Below, piece by piece: positions 1 to 11,037 of a DNA stretch of 22,433 nt. The first letter of the stretch is position 1; every line of letters begins with the position of its first letter. The stretch is from Proteromonas lacertae (Eukaryota > Sar > Bigyra > Opalinata > Proteromonadidae): the NCBI GenBank assembly GCA_002245135.1, contig NGBS01000421.1, positions 1 to 22,433 of the forward strand, given 5' to 3'. The notes below the pieces were generated by a model that saw nothing but the letters and a program-made list of their open reading frames with translations, did not search any database and was not told the origin of the DNA. A program made the position numbers and the translations under genes.

Positions 1-295
1 TACAACTTCTGCATCATAAAGAATCAAAAGAAACGCAAATAGATTATAGTTTACCAATAAATAATTCCATAACATATACGAATGAAGAACAAAATGATAA
101 AGATATAAAAACAAAAAACGATCAATTATCACTATCTAATGAGATAGAAACTTCTATAAAGCTAGAAGAGGGAAATATCAATGAAGATAACAAATTCTCT
201 ATCGATGCTGATATAATAGACAATGTTTATCTTAACATAAATTCATTATTATCTGATATTAATTTCTATTCATCATTTAAATATTTGATTGAATA
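1..295 (+). pseudogene. Second copy of the 3' end of the HMG-box gene
   Basis: Read on the plus strand, this is the C-terminal part of the protein encoded on the minus strand at 10480-11037, ending with the same residues (FKYLIE) and TAA stop. Its 5' part lies outside the window. Near positions 37-39 an A run is one base shorter than in the other copy, which shifts the frame close to the window start. The rest, about 85 codons, is open and rich in Asn, Glu, Asp and Lys, with no recognisable domain. It exists only because it sits inside the inverted-repeat arm, so it is not an independent gene. Confidence 0.75.
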
Positions 296-3200
296 ATTAG
301 AGTATATACTATTATTATTGTATATATTTGTTTTGATTTTGTTTTGTAATTACTTTTAGAGAAGTAAACCATTTCGATACTTCACTTTAATCATAATATA
401 TTTTATATATTTTTGAAATTATCACCAAACAAGTACATAATAAACCAGCATTTACAAATATACTAATTCTAATACACTATATTAATACATTGATTGAAGT
501 AATAAAATCCAATCCCTCAATTCATTATATCTAGGTTTAATAGAATCATCAGAAATAGAAGAAATAGGAAAATCCTTAAAAGAAAAAGATTCGTTATTGT
601 TTAATATTGGATTTGCTAAACCTGAAAGTTGTGATTCAAACATAATTCATATGAATAGTTATCTAACCACATATATGTTACAGATAATGTTGAATATTCG
701 AAAACAATGTGTTAGCTTCATTGTATTATACAATAGTAATTCTATGGATAGTGTATATTCATCTGAATTCTTTAAGAAAGAGTTAAACTTTTATAATATA
801 TCTCATTCTTACTTAATCAATATAAATGGAAATGAAAGTATAAATCAATTCATATCAACAAACCAAAGATTGATAATTCAACCAAATTGTTTAATCAATT
901 TCTTAGATGAAGAATTAACATCCAATTTGATAGAAAGTGTAAAAGATAGTATAAGCAATAAAATCACATTAGTCAGTTTTCATGTGAAATACTTCAACTA
1001 TCCCTACTATCCAAATATTGATCATATTATAGTTAGTAATTATAATCCATTTATTGAAAGTGAATTGTTGAATAAAATAAAGAATGGAAAAGAAAGAATA
1101 ATAAGTCCATATGTGTTATATGGATATATGTCAGCTAAGTATATAGTTAATGCTTATAGATCAATAAGCTCTTCGGATTCAATAAGTGTAAATGTGTTAT
1201 TAGACAATGTTAATGATATTGAAATATTACATGCTTGTAATGTAAAAGTGAAAGTAAATGAAGCTCATTATTTAGAACAACCATTATATATGTTATTACA
1301 TCTTTCTGATGGTTATAATTTTGAAGAATATGTTGTATCAACAATACATGTTTATGCAATTCCCTATTCTCCCAAGAGATGGTTTAGTTTGTTCATTTAG
1401 TAAAAACAGAATAGAAATCAGTCCAATAAAATTTGGTTTTATATATAGTTTAGATGATTTAGATTCTGATGGATTTACAGTATTTTTAGATGAGATAATA
1501 TCATTAAATCATTTGAAATATAAATATGATTTTAATAACAAAATAGGTGTTGAATATTATATATATAATGTAGAGAATAATCAATTGTTGTGTAATAATG
1601 GAATGGATTTTATGATAGAAAAAGAAGTAGAATATTTACTAACAAGTAATAAATATTTATGTTTTGATACAATAGTAACTCGAATAGAAGAATATCCAAA
1701 TATGTTATACTTTTATAATGATAATTATTTTGGTAAAATATGTAATAAACAAGTATTTTTCACAATATTAATTCCAGATCAATATTTTAATCAAATAATC
1801 AATTATATTAAGAAAGATTCAAAGTGTTTTATTTATTCTATTATTCTTATGATGTAATATCAAATGAATACTTCAAAATAATGTACAAATTGTTGAAGAA
1901 ATATCCAGAAGAATTAACAATAAACCTGTTGATCTTAGTTCTTATGAAGAAGTAAATGCATATAGTATAGTAAGGGAAGTATATACTGAAGAAGGATTTC
2001 CATCTTATTTTTAAGAACAAAAGATGATATATCTCAGTTTACATTATCTTTAAAAGTCTTATTTAATAGTGAAATAATATCAATTCCAATAGATACAAAT
2101 AATAACTATGAAATTTTGAATAGTGGTTGTATAATTATATGTATTATGTTTCATTCTATCGTTTTAATGATATAATTGATTCAATGAAAATAACACAAGA
2201 GTATTATAAAACTAATGGTGAAGAATCTTACAGATTATATTATCCTTATTCATCACTAGAAATAATATTTGAAGCAATTAAAGAATTAAATGCACAAGAT
2301 ATCCATAATAGAGAAAAGTTTTATGAAGTAATCTATACGAAAACATTTACATCATTCTCAAAAGAATTATCTTTCAATGCAAATAATTACATTCGTAGAA
2401 AATTTGATTTAACAGAAAAGTTTAACACTATTATTGAATATAAAGTCTATATAGAACCAATCATAGAAGATAATTTACAATGTAACTTTTTTACTTCTAA
2501 ACAAGATATTGTTGATGTATATCTGTTGATAGATTCAAATGACGTTGATATATCCTTAATAATGTTCAGTGAGTTATTATTCAATTATCTAAGCAGATCT
2601 AATGATAGTAATGTAATATTTGTTCCTTATGTTAAAAGAATGAATGAATCGTCAGAATGTGTTAATCTTATAAATGAATTTTTATCTGATTCTTCTTATG
2701 ACTTGATGATATTTGTATCTCCAAAGATGTTATGTTCTGATTTTATTTACAATTCTTCATTAAAGAATGAAAAACCAATATTTGTCTTATCTGATAGAAT
2801 AAACAATGAATGTTCTGAGAATGTATATGTAAATGGTTTATTTCCAGAAGTATATCTTAATGATCGATTTGAATATTATACTCGACAGTACAGTTTTAGT
2901 ACCTATGGTAAAGGACTGTTCTTTATAGATCCAAAATATGCTGATTATTATAAAACTGTAGATGATTTATCAAATCATTATGATGTAAATATAGTTTATA
3001 AGCAATATGATAGTGATTTAGATAAATTTAGTTTAAAATGGGAAAATATTGCAAATAATTCTGTTCATGGTGGTTTATATTATATTTTCTTTGAACAAAA
3101 TGATGAAATAAAAGAACTATTCTTGGAAAAAGTGAAAAATATTGAAGATATTTATCAATCAACAATAATAGTTATATCTAGTTTTACTCATCCTCATTGT

Positions 3201-4775
3201 TCAAATGTATTTTTAGTACAGTAAACAGTGTTCCAATAAAAAGAATAGAAAATAATGAATTGTCAAAGCTTTATTATTTGTTATTAGATGATATACATAG
3301 CAAAGCTGTATTAGATCCAAGTGTAGAAGATTATAGTATATCTTCATTATTCTCAACCATGTTAATAATATGTAAAGCAATGAAAATATCAGATAGTTGT
3401 GATTATAACACATATAGATCATATTTATATGAAAGTATAGTAAATACAATAGAAGGTGAAGTAAAGATTAATAATAATAATCACTTTGAAAAGAATATTG
3501 TTTTAATATATAAACCAAAAGATGAAGTAAAAATAATGAGAATAACTAATGATATATTTATTGGTAGAGATAGTTTAAAAAGATGTGATGCAAGAAATTC
3601 AATTGGTATATTTGAATTGCTGCCTTTGAATATAGGAATATTCTTCCGAAAGAAATATAGTTTAACAATTTCATTAGTTTACACATTATTAGATAGACTT
3701 TATGTTCTTCAACAATCTTCCGAATTTTTGAAACAATATAATATCAACTTATATTTTGGAAGTTATGAAATTGACAAAGATTTTGGAGATGAATTAGTTC
3801 GTTTTTTGGATGATAATAATGATATTGGTTTATCAGTTATATTTATGACAATTCCATTCAATGCAAGCAGTGATAGTCTAGATAGAATATCTGAAAAATT
3901 CAAAATAGCAATTTTCAATTTAGATTCTGCTATAGAAGTAGAATCAAAGTATATTTTAAATGGTGGTTCAGCTACTAGTGTATATGGAAATAATCTATAT
4001 AAATTCAGTCTTCCAATATCTGATTTTATATATATAATAATTGAAGAAGAAAGAGCAGAAACATTTGATTATATGTTAGGATTATATAATGTTTCAGATA
4101 TTGGTTATAAGTTTTTATATGTAAATGATATTTTGGAAAAAATAAAAAATGATATATTCTATATAAAGAATGAATTGTCAAAATGTAGTATTTATTCCGA
4201 TAATGGAAGTTGTGCAGTCCTTTATTTAGCAACATATAACAAAGAGACTTTTAACATACTATCCTACATTCAATTATTCACTTATAAAGACATATACTTT
4301 TTTATAATCGAATTAAATAGATATGATGAAAGTGATTTTATGGTGATAGATGGATGGAATTACATATCAACTTATACCAGATCATTATCTGAACAAAATT
4401 ACCCTTTTTTAAATTCTGAAGTTGAAGAATTCAATTCATATTTGTATGATAGTTATCCCGATTCAGCATCTTTCTATTCTATAGCAAATTTAGAAATAAT
4501 ATATTCAATGATAAATTTATGGGTTCAAGTGGTTAATAACAGTCTATCAATAGATCCAGAAGTGATAATGAAATCGATACGATATCATGAATATCAATCT
4601 CCATCTGGTTTATTATATGTTCAAAATAGTTGTTATGTGCAAAGAAGACTATATAAAGGAGTTGTTGATAAGAATCATAAGAAGGTTGATATTACAGATT
4701 ATTCAACAATGTTATCTCCTATACCATTACAGACAGAGAAATTTCTCAATCCAATGCATGTTGGTTTAGTATTGG
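1..4775 (+). repeat. Left arm of giant inverted repeat
   Basis: This stretch is the reverse complement of 5996-10776. The arm lengths (4775 and 4781) are fully explained by eight single-base homopolymer length differences: seven shorter and one longer in this arm. At least two substitutions are also visible, one near 4054 (Ala versus Val codon) and one near 4200 (Asp versus Asn codon). Identity is therefore well above 99%. The arm is cut by the window start, so its outer end is unknown. The inner end is at 4775, where the match stops apart from a few chance bases. The arm carries the 3' end of an HMG-box gene copy and most of a receptor gene copy. Confidence 0.95.
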
Positions 4776-4783
4776 TTTATTAA
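490..4783 (+). pseudogene. Frame-broken copy of the tandem PBP-like receptor gene
   Basis: This is the plus-strand duplicate of the large gene on the minus strand at 4746-10286. The protein is the same but falls into separate open segments at about 597-1374, 1374-1857, 2127-3210 and 3210-4783. Each break coincides with a homopolymer one base different from the intact copy: an A run at 519, a C run at 1371, a T run at 1827, an A run at 1922, T runs at 1997 and 2127, and a T run at 3210. The copy stops at 4775, inside the fourth or fifth binding unit. The last residues before its stop come from the junction sequence. The C-terminal unit and membrane segment are absent. The clean homopolymer pattern suggests sequencing error as much as decay. 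Confidence 0.85.
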
Positions 4784-7700
4784 TCACTACTAATACAAAT
4801 AGTATTATAAAAATTAAAACATAAAATCCAAATATAACATATATAGCTACTAAACAATCATCACTATATTCAAAATATCTTATTGTTGGACCATTATAAC
4901 ATTCTTCATTTGTCTCTTTGTATGGTATTATCATATAACTCAAATCTGGATAAATCTTTATTAAACTATGAGCTTGAGTTATTTCACTTAAATATAATTC
5001 ATGACTGATTGTATTACTTTCACTTCCTTCAATATGACCAAATGCACAAGACAATGATATACTCTGAAATAAGATTTGAGTGTAAAGTATTATATTCTTA
5101 TCATTCCTCTCTAATCCATCTTCATCAATTACTTTTAATGCATTATTGTAACGATCTAAAAATGATCTAAATACACAATCTAATGCAGCTATTGCTTCAG
5201 ATACTTTGATTTCTGAACCTACACGTTTTTTAACAAATTCTTCAAATAATAAAACAGATATATCTCGAACATCACCATTATATGATGATATTATCAGAAA
5301 ATTTGTTAAATTATTGTCCAAGTCTTTATCAAGGTAATAATATTCATAATTGTATAATAAATGATTATATCTTCCCATTGGAATTGAATGATTAAAGTAA
5401 ATCGTTAAAAATTCTTTCAATACTGATTCTTTTAGAAAATTCAATATTATTGTACTTGTTTCGCTTGATATTAAATCAGAGTAGAATGTTTCAAAATCTT
5501 CTTCCATATCAGTGAAATTTAAACCAAAATTATATTCTTCCATTTTTGTAGATGTTTCATTTATCTCATTCTTTATACTTTCAATAAATTTTAATTCATT
5601 TTCATCATTATAAATAAACATTATTCGAGAACATTTGATCCTTTCTAAATAGCTTAATGTAATATTCTTATAATGGTTTAAAGGAAAAGAATAACCTATA
5701 ACATATTTATTACAATCTCTTTCTTCTACTTTGGCTATACTGAAGAATAATTGTTCTCCTGTATTATTCATTTTTCTAACTACCAAATCATGACAATACA
5801 CTGAAGGACATCCAAATATAAAATTAACTTCATCATTTGATAGGAGTTTCTTCACTTTTGATTCATCTTCAGAAGTATGATATAATATCACTATTTCAAT
5901 TATAAACTTGTTTTCATTTGCATTTTTATCAAATATCAATATATTCATTTCTAATAACAACAATTTTGATAACTTCTTATAGATTGGGTAATAATCCAAT
6001 ACTAAACCAACATGCATTGGATTGAGAAATTTCTCTGTCTGTAATGGTATAGGAGATAACATTGTTGAATAATCTGTAATATCAACCTTCTTATGATTCT
6101 TATCAACAACTCCTTTATATAGTCTTCTTTGCACATAACAACTATTTTGAACATATAATAAACCAGATGGAGATTGATATTCATGATATCGTATCGATTT
6201 CATTATCACTTCTGGATCTATTGATAGACTGTTATTAACCACTTGAACCCATAAATTTATCATTGAATATATTATTTCTAAATTTGCTATAGAATAGAAA
6301 GATGCTGAATCGGGATAACTATCATACAAATATGAATTGAATTCTTCAACTTCAGAATTTAAAAAAGGGTAATTTTGTTCAGATAATGATCTGGTATAAG
6401 TTGATATGTAATTCCATCCATCTATCACCATAAAATCACTTTCATCATATCTATTTAATTCGATTATAAAAAAGTATATGTCTTTATAAGTGAATAATTG
6501 AATGTAGGATAGTATGTTAAAAGTCTCTTTGTTATATGTTGCTAAATAAAGGACTGCACAACTTCCATTATTGGAATAAATACTACATTTTGACAATTCA
6601 TTCTTTATATAGAATATATCATTTTTTATTTTTTCCAAAATATCATTTACATATAAAAACTTATAACCAATATCTGAAACATTATATAATCCTAACATAT
6701 AATCAAATGTTTCTACTCTTTCTTCTTCAATTATTATATATATAAAATCAGATATTGGAAGACTGAATTTATATAGATTATTTCCATATACACTAGTAGC
6801 TGAACCACCATTTAAAATATACTTTGATTCTACTTCTATAGCAGAATCTAAATTGAAAATTGCTATTTTGAATTTTTCAGATATTCTATCTAGACTATCA
6901 CTGCTTGCATTGAATGGAATTGTCATAAATATAACTGATAAACCAATATCATTATTATCATCCAAAAAACGAACTAATTCATCTCCAAAATCTTTGTCAA
7001 TTTCATAACTTCCAAAATATAAGTTGATATTATATTGTTTCAAAAATTCGGAAGATTGTTGAAGAACATAAAGTCTATCTAATAATGTGTAAACTAATGA
7101 AATTGTTAAACTATATTTCTTTCGAAAGAATATTCCTATATTCAAAGGCAGCAATTCAAATATACCAATTGAATTTCTTGCATCACATCTTTTTAAACTA
7201 TCTCTACCAATAAATATATCATTAGTTATTCTCATTATTTTTACTTCATCTTTTGGTTTATATATTAAAACAATATTCTTTTCAAAGTGATTATTATTAT
7301 TAATCTTTACTTCACCTTCTATTGTATTTACTATACTTTCATATAAATATGATCTATATGTGTTATAATCACAACTATCTGATATTTTCATTGCTTTACA
7401 TATTATTAACATGGTTGAGAATAATGAAGATATACTATAATCTTCTACACTTGGATCTAATACAGCTTTGCTATGTATATCATCTAATAACAAATAATAA
7501 AGCTTTGACAATTCATTATTTTCTATTCTTTTTATTGGAACACTGTTTACTGTACTAAAAAATACATTTGAACAATGAGGATGAGTAAAACTAGATATAA
7601 CTATTATTGTTGATTGATAAATATCTTCAATATTTTTCACTTTTTCCAAGAATAGTTCTTTTATTTCATCATTTTGTTCAAAGAAAATATAATATAAACC

Positions 7701-10286
7701 ACCATGAACAGAATTATTTGCAATATTTTCCCATTTTAAACTAAATTTATCTAAATCACTATCATATTGCTTATAAACTATATTTACATCATAATGATTT
7801 GATAAATCATCTACAGTTTTATAATAATCAGCATATTTTGGATCTATAAAGAACAGTCCTTTACCATAGGTACTAAAACTGTACTGTCGAGTATAATATT
7901 CAAATCGATCATTAAGATATACTTCTGGAAATAAACCATTTACATATACATTCTCAGAACATTCATTGTTTATTCTATCAGATAAGACAAATATTGGTTT
8001 TTCATTCTTTAATGAAGAATTGTAAATAAAATCAGAACATAACATCTTTGGAGATACAAATATCATCAAGTCATAAGAAGAATCAGATAAAAATTCATTT
8101 ATAAGATTAACACATTCTGACGATTCATTCATTCTTTTAACATAAGGAACAAATATTACATTACTATCATTAGATCTGCTTAGATAATTGAATAATAACT
8201 CACTGAACATTATTAAGGATATATCAACGTCATTTGAATCTATCAACAGATATACATCAACAATATCTTGTTTAGAAGTAAAAAAGTTACATTGTAAATT
8301 ATCTTCTATGATTGGTTCTATATAGACTTTATATTCAATAATAGTGTTAAACTTTTCTGTTAAATCAAATTTTCTACGAATGTAATTATTTGCATTGAAA
8401 GATAATTCTTTTGAGAATGATGTAAATGTTTTCGTATAGATTACTTCATAAAACTTTTCTCTATTATGGATATCTTGTGCATTTAATTCTTTAATTGCTT
8501 CAAATATTATTTCTAGTGATGAATAAGGATAATATAATCTGTAAGATTCTTCACCATTAGTTTTATAATACTCTTGTGTTATTTTCATTGAATCAATTAT
8601 ATCATTAAAACGATAGAATGAAACATAATACATATAATTATACAAACCACTATTCAAAATTTCATAGTTATTATTTGTATCTATTGGAATTGATATTATT
8701 TCACTATTAAATAAGACTTTTAAAGATAATGTAAACTGAGATATATCATCTTTTGTTCTTAAAAATAAGATGGAAAATCCTTCTTCAGTATATACTTCCC
8801 TTACTATACTATATGCATTTACTTCTTCATAAGAACTAAGATCAACAGGTTTTATTGTTAATTCTTCTGGATATTTCTTCAACAATTTGTACATTATTTT
8901 GAAGTATTCATTTGATATTACATCATAAGAATAATAGAATAAATAAAAACACTTTGAATCTTTCTTAATATAATTGATTATTTGATTAAAATATTGATCT
9001 GGAATTAATATTGTGAAAAATACTTGTTTATTACATATTTTACCAAAATAATTATCATTATAAAAGTATAACATATTTGGATATTCTTCTATTCGAGTTA
9101 CTATTGTATCAAAACATAAATATTTATTACTTGTTAGTAAATATTCTACTTCTTTTTCTATCATAAAATCCATTCCATTATTACACAACAATTGATTATT
9201 CTCTACATTATATATATAATATTCAACACCTATTTTGTTATTAAAATCATATTTATATTTCAAATGATTTAATGATATTATCTCATCTAAAAATACTGTA
9301 AATCCATCAGAATCTAAATCATCTAAACTATATATAAAACCAAATTTTATTGGACTGATTTCTATTCTGTTTTTACTAAATGAACAAACTAAACCATCTC
9401 TTGGAGAATAGGGAATTGCATAAACATGTATTGTTGATACAACATATTCTTCAAAATTATAACCATCAGAAAGATGTAATAACATATATAATGGTTGTTC
9501 TAAATAATGAGCTTCATTTACTTTCACTTTTACATTACAAGCATGTAATATTTCAATATCATTAACATTGTCTAATAACACATTTACACTTATTGAATCC
9601 GAAGAGCTTATTGATCTATAAGCATTAACTATATACTTAGCTGACATATATCCATATAACACATATGGACTTATTATTCTTTCTTTTCCATTCTTTATTT
9701 TATTCAACAATTCACTTTCAATAAATGGATTATAATTACTAACTATAATATGATCAATATTTGGATAGTAGGGATAGTTGAAGTATTTCACATGAAAACT
9801 GACTAATGTGATTTTATTGCTTATACTATCTTTTACACTTTCTATCAAATTGGATGTTAATTCTTCATCTAAGAAATTGATTAAACAATTTGGTTGAATT
9901 ATCAATCTTTGGTTTGTTGATATGAATTGATTTATACTTTCATTTCCATTTATATTGATTAAGTAAGAATGAGATATATTATAAAAGTTTAACTCTTTCT
10001 TAAAGAATTCAGATGAATATACACTATCCATAGAATTACTATTGTATAATACAATGAAGCTAACACATTGTTTTCGAATATTCAACATTATCTGTAACAT
10101 ATATGTGGTTAGATAACTATTCATATGAATTATGTTTGAATCACAACTTTCAGGTTTAGCAAATCCAATATTAAACAATAACGAATCTTTTTCTTTTAAG
10201 GATTTTCCTATTTCTTCTATTTCTGATGATTCTATTAAACCTAGATATAATGAATTTGAGGGATTGGATTTTATTACTTCAATCAA
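4746..10286 (-). CDS. Large membrane receptor-like protein with tandem periplasmic-binding-protein-like units
   Basis: The 1846-codon intron-less frame looks like a type I membrane protein with a long ectodomain. I see about five divergent units of 360-380 residues resembling type 1 periplasmic binding folds of the amide/urea group, at roughly 1-300, 311-670, 674-1040, 1047-1410 and 1420-1800. Units 1 to 4 close with a related motif: VNEAHY near 255, FNANNY near 630, INNNNH near 993 and SPSGLLYV near 1371. One hydrophobic segment follows at about 1812-1835, preceded by Cys residues as in class C receptors. The first codon is TTG. The frame is open back to 10379 with no ATG, and the first ATG is residue 55 (10124), so a signal peptide and true start are missing or lie in an unseen exon. 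The last nine residues and stop come from the antisense left arm of the palindrome, so the native cytoplasmic part is unknown. Ligand sensing is inferred from the fold resemblance only. Confidence 0.7.
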   Translation of the reverse strand: MIEVIKSNPSNSLYLGLIESSEIEEIGKSLKEKDSLLFNIGFAKPESCDSNIIHMNSYLTTYMLQIMLNIRKQCVSFIVLYNSNSMDSVYSSEFFKKELNFYNISHSYLININGNESINQFISTNQRLIIQPNCLINFLDEELTSNLIESVKDSISNKITLVSFHVKYFNYPYYPNIDHIIVSNYNPFIESELLNKIKNGKERIISPYVLYGYMSAKYIVNAYRSISSSDSISVNVLLDNVNDIEILHACNVKVKVNEAHYLEQPLYMLLHLSDGYNFEEYVVSTIHVYAIPYSPRDGLVCSFSKNRIEISPIKFGFIYSLDDLDSDGFTVFLDEIISLNHLKYKYDFNNKIGVEYYIYNVENNQLLCNNGMDFMIEKEVEYLLTSNKYLCFDTIVTRIEEYPNMLYFYNDNYFGKICNKQVFFTILIPDQYFNQIINYIKKDSKCFYLFYYSYDVISNEYFKIMYKLLKKYPEELTIKPVDLSSYEEVNAYSIVREVYTEEGFSILFLRTKDDISQFTLSLKVLFNSEIISIPIDTNNNYEILNSGLYNYMYYVSFYRFNDIIDSMKITQEYYKTNGEESYRLYYPYSSLEIIFEAIKELNAQDIHNREKFYEVIYTKTFTSFSKELSFNANNYIRRKFDLTEKFNTIIEYKVYIEPIIEDNLQCNFFTSKQDIVDVYLLIDSNDVDISLIMFSELLFNYLSRSNDSNVIFVPYVKRMNESSECVNLINEFLSDSSYDLMIFVSPKMLCSDFIYNSSLKNEKPIFVLSDRINNECSENVYVNGLFPEVYLNDRFEYYTRQYSFSTYGKGLFFIDPKYADYYKTVDDLSNHYDVNIVYKQYDSDLDKFSLKWENIANNSVHGGLYYIFFEQNDEIKELFLEKVKNIEDIYQSTIIVISSFTHPHCSNVFFSTVNSVPIKRIENNELSKLYYLLLDDIHSKAVLDPSVEDYSISSLFSTMLIICKAMKISDSCDYNTYRSYLYESIVNTIEGEVKINNNNHFEKNIVLIYKPKDEVKIMRITNDIFIGRDSLKRCDARNSIGIFELLPLNIGIFFRKKYSLTISLVYTLLDRLYVLQQSSEFLKQYNINLYFGSYEIDKDFGDELVRFLDDNNDIGLSVIFMTIPFNASSDSLDRISEKFKIAIFNLDSAIEVESKYILNGGSATSVYGNNLYKFSLPISDFIYIIIEEERVETFDYMLGLYNVSDIGYKFLYVNDILEKIKNDIFYIKNELSKCSIYSNNGSCAVLYLATYNKETFNILSYIQLFTYKDIYFFIIELNRYDESDFMVIDGWNYISTYTRSLSEQNYPFLNSEVEEFNSYLYDSYPDSASFYSIANLEIIYSMINLWVQVVNNSLSIDPEVIMKSIRYHEYQSPSGLLYVQNSCYVQRRLYKGVVDKNHKKVDITDYSTMLSPIPLQTEKFLNPMHVGLVLDYYPIYKKLSKLLLLEMNILIFDKNANENKFIIEIVILYHTSEDESKVKKLLSNDEVNFIFGCPSVYCHDLVVRKMNNTGEQLFFSIAKVEERDCNKYVIGYSFPLNHYKNITLSYLERIKCSRIMFIYNDENELKFIESIKNEINETSTKMEEYNFGLNFTDMEEDFETFYSDLISSETSTIILNFLKESVLKEFLTIYFNHSIPMGRYNHLLYNYEYYYLDKDLDNNLTNFLIISSYNGDVRDISVLLFEEFVKKRVGSEIKVSEAIAALDCVFRSFLDRYNNALKVIDEDGLERNDKNIILYTQILFQSISLSCAFGHIEGSESNTISHELYLSEITQAHSLIKIYPDLSYMIIPYKETNEECYNGPTIRYFEYSDDCLVAIYVIFGFYVLIFIILFVLVVINKPILNQHALD
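4776..5995. other. Unique spacer of the palindrome
   Basis: These 1.22 kb occur only once and separate the two arms. On the minus strand they encode the fifth binding-protein-like unit and the transmembrane segment of the large receptor. On the plus strand nothing convincing is coded. At the left edge the plus-strand copy switches directly into antisense of the receptor's end. This means that relative to the gene, the 1.2 kb was skipped when the strand folded back. Only a few bases of chance similarity (TTATTA) are shared at the junction. Confidence 0.85.
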
Positions 10287-10776
10287 TGTATTAATATAGT
10301 GTATTAGAATTAGTATATTTGTAAATGCTGGTTTATTATGTACTTGTTTGGTGATAATTTCAAAAATATATAAAATATATTATGATTAAAGTGAAGTATC
10401 GAAATGGTTTACTTCTCTAAAAGTAATTACAAAACAAAATCAAAACAAATATATACAATAATAATAGTATATACTCTAATTATTCAATCAAATATTTAAA
10501 TGATGAATAGAAATTAATATCAGATAATAATGAATTTATGTTAAGATAAACATTGTCTATTATATCAGCATCGATAGAGAATTTGTTATCTTCATTGATA
10601 TTTCCCTCTTCTAGCTTTATAGAAGTTTCTATCTCATTAGATAGTGATAATTGATCGTTTTTTGTTTTTATATCTTTATCATTTTGTTCTTCATTCGTAT
10701 ATGTTATGGAATTATTTATTGGTAAACTATAATCTATTTTGCGTTTCTTTTGATTCTTTATGATGCAGAAGTTGTA
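5996..10776 (-). repeat. Right arm of giant inverted repeat
   Basis: This is the reverse complement of 1-4775. Its reading frames are intact across most of the receptor gene, so it is the better-preserved or better-sequenced arm. The sequence continues as single-copy DNA beyond 10776 into the rest of the HMG-box gene, whereas the partner arm reaches the window edge at that point. The true outer boundary of the duplication is therefore not visible. Confidence 0.95.
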
Positions 10777-11037
10777 TTCTGATATTCTATTTCTTTTCTT
10801 TGATTCAATTTGTTTATCTTTATTTAAATATATTTTATTCTCTAGAAAGCCTTCATATCCAAGTGGAGGTGGTATATATACTAAATATGGGTATTCATCA
10901 ACATATAATTGATTTTCTAGATAATACCTAATCTTATCTAAATTAGAAATTTCTTCATATCTATTAAGAGAAGTATTTATAATGATATGTATACTTTTGT
11001 TTCTGAAAGATTGGCATCTTCTTCCATAGTCTACCAA
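10480..11037 (-). CDS. C-terminal part of the HMG-box protein
   Basis: The open frame has 185 codons, with a TTG rather than ATG as its first codon. The first ~26 residues overlap the end of the upstream HMG-box frame and are probably read in the wrong frame. From about residue 27 the sequence (NRYEEISNLDKIRYYL, then EYPYLVYIPPP) looks like the last helix and basic/Tyr-Pro tail of a SOX/MATA-type HMG box. In such boxes a helix is followed by a P-x-Y-x-Y-x-P stretch. The remainder has a Lys/Arg cluster (KKRNR, then KKRK) that could be a nuclear localisation signal, followed by an Asn/Asp/Glu-rich low-complexity tail. It lies about 190 bp upstream of the receptor frame on the same strand. It is best read together with 10964-11680 as one gene with a frame change in the overlap. 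Confidence 0.55.
   Translation of the reverse strand: MVDYGRRCQSFRNKSIHIIINTSLNRYEEISNLDKIRYYLENQLYVDEYPYLVYIPPPLGYEGFLENKIYLNKDKQIESKKRNRISEYNFCIIKNQKKRKIDYSLPINNSITYTNEEQNDKDIKTKNDQLSLSNEIETSIKLEEGNINEDNKFSIDADIIDNVYLNINSLLSDINFYSSFKYLIE

Noticed and set aside
3213-3449. Minus-strand open frame of 78 codons inside the plus-strand receptor copy (and its mirror at 7322-7558)
   Set aside because: It lies antisense to the receptor coding sequence and is duplicated only because the arms are. No motif is present, and its composition is that of a shadow frame.
6002-6184. 60-codon frame on the minus strand (mirror at 4587-4769)
   Set aside because: It is wholly inside the receptor gene in another frame, with no domain.
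4746-10286. Class C G-protein-coupled receptor
   Set aside because: Only one membrane segment is present before the junction. The Cys residues and the binding domains fit, but the seven-helix part cannot be shown.
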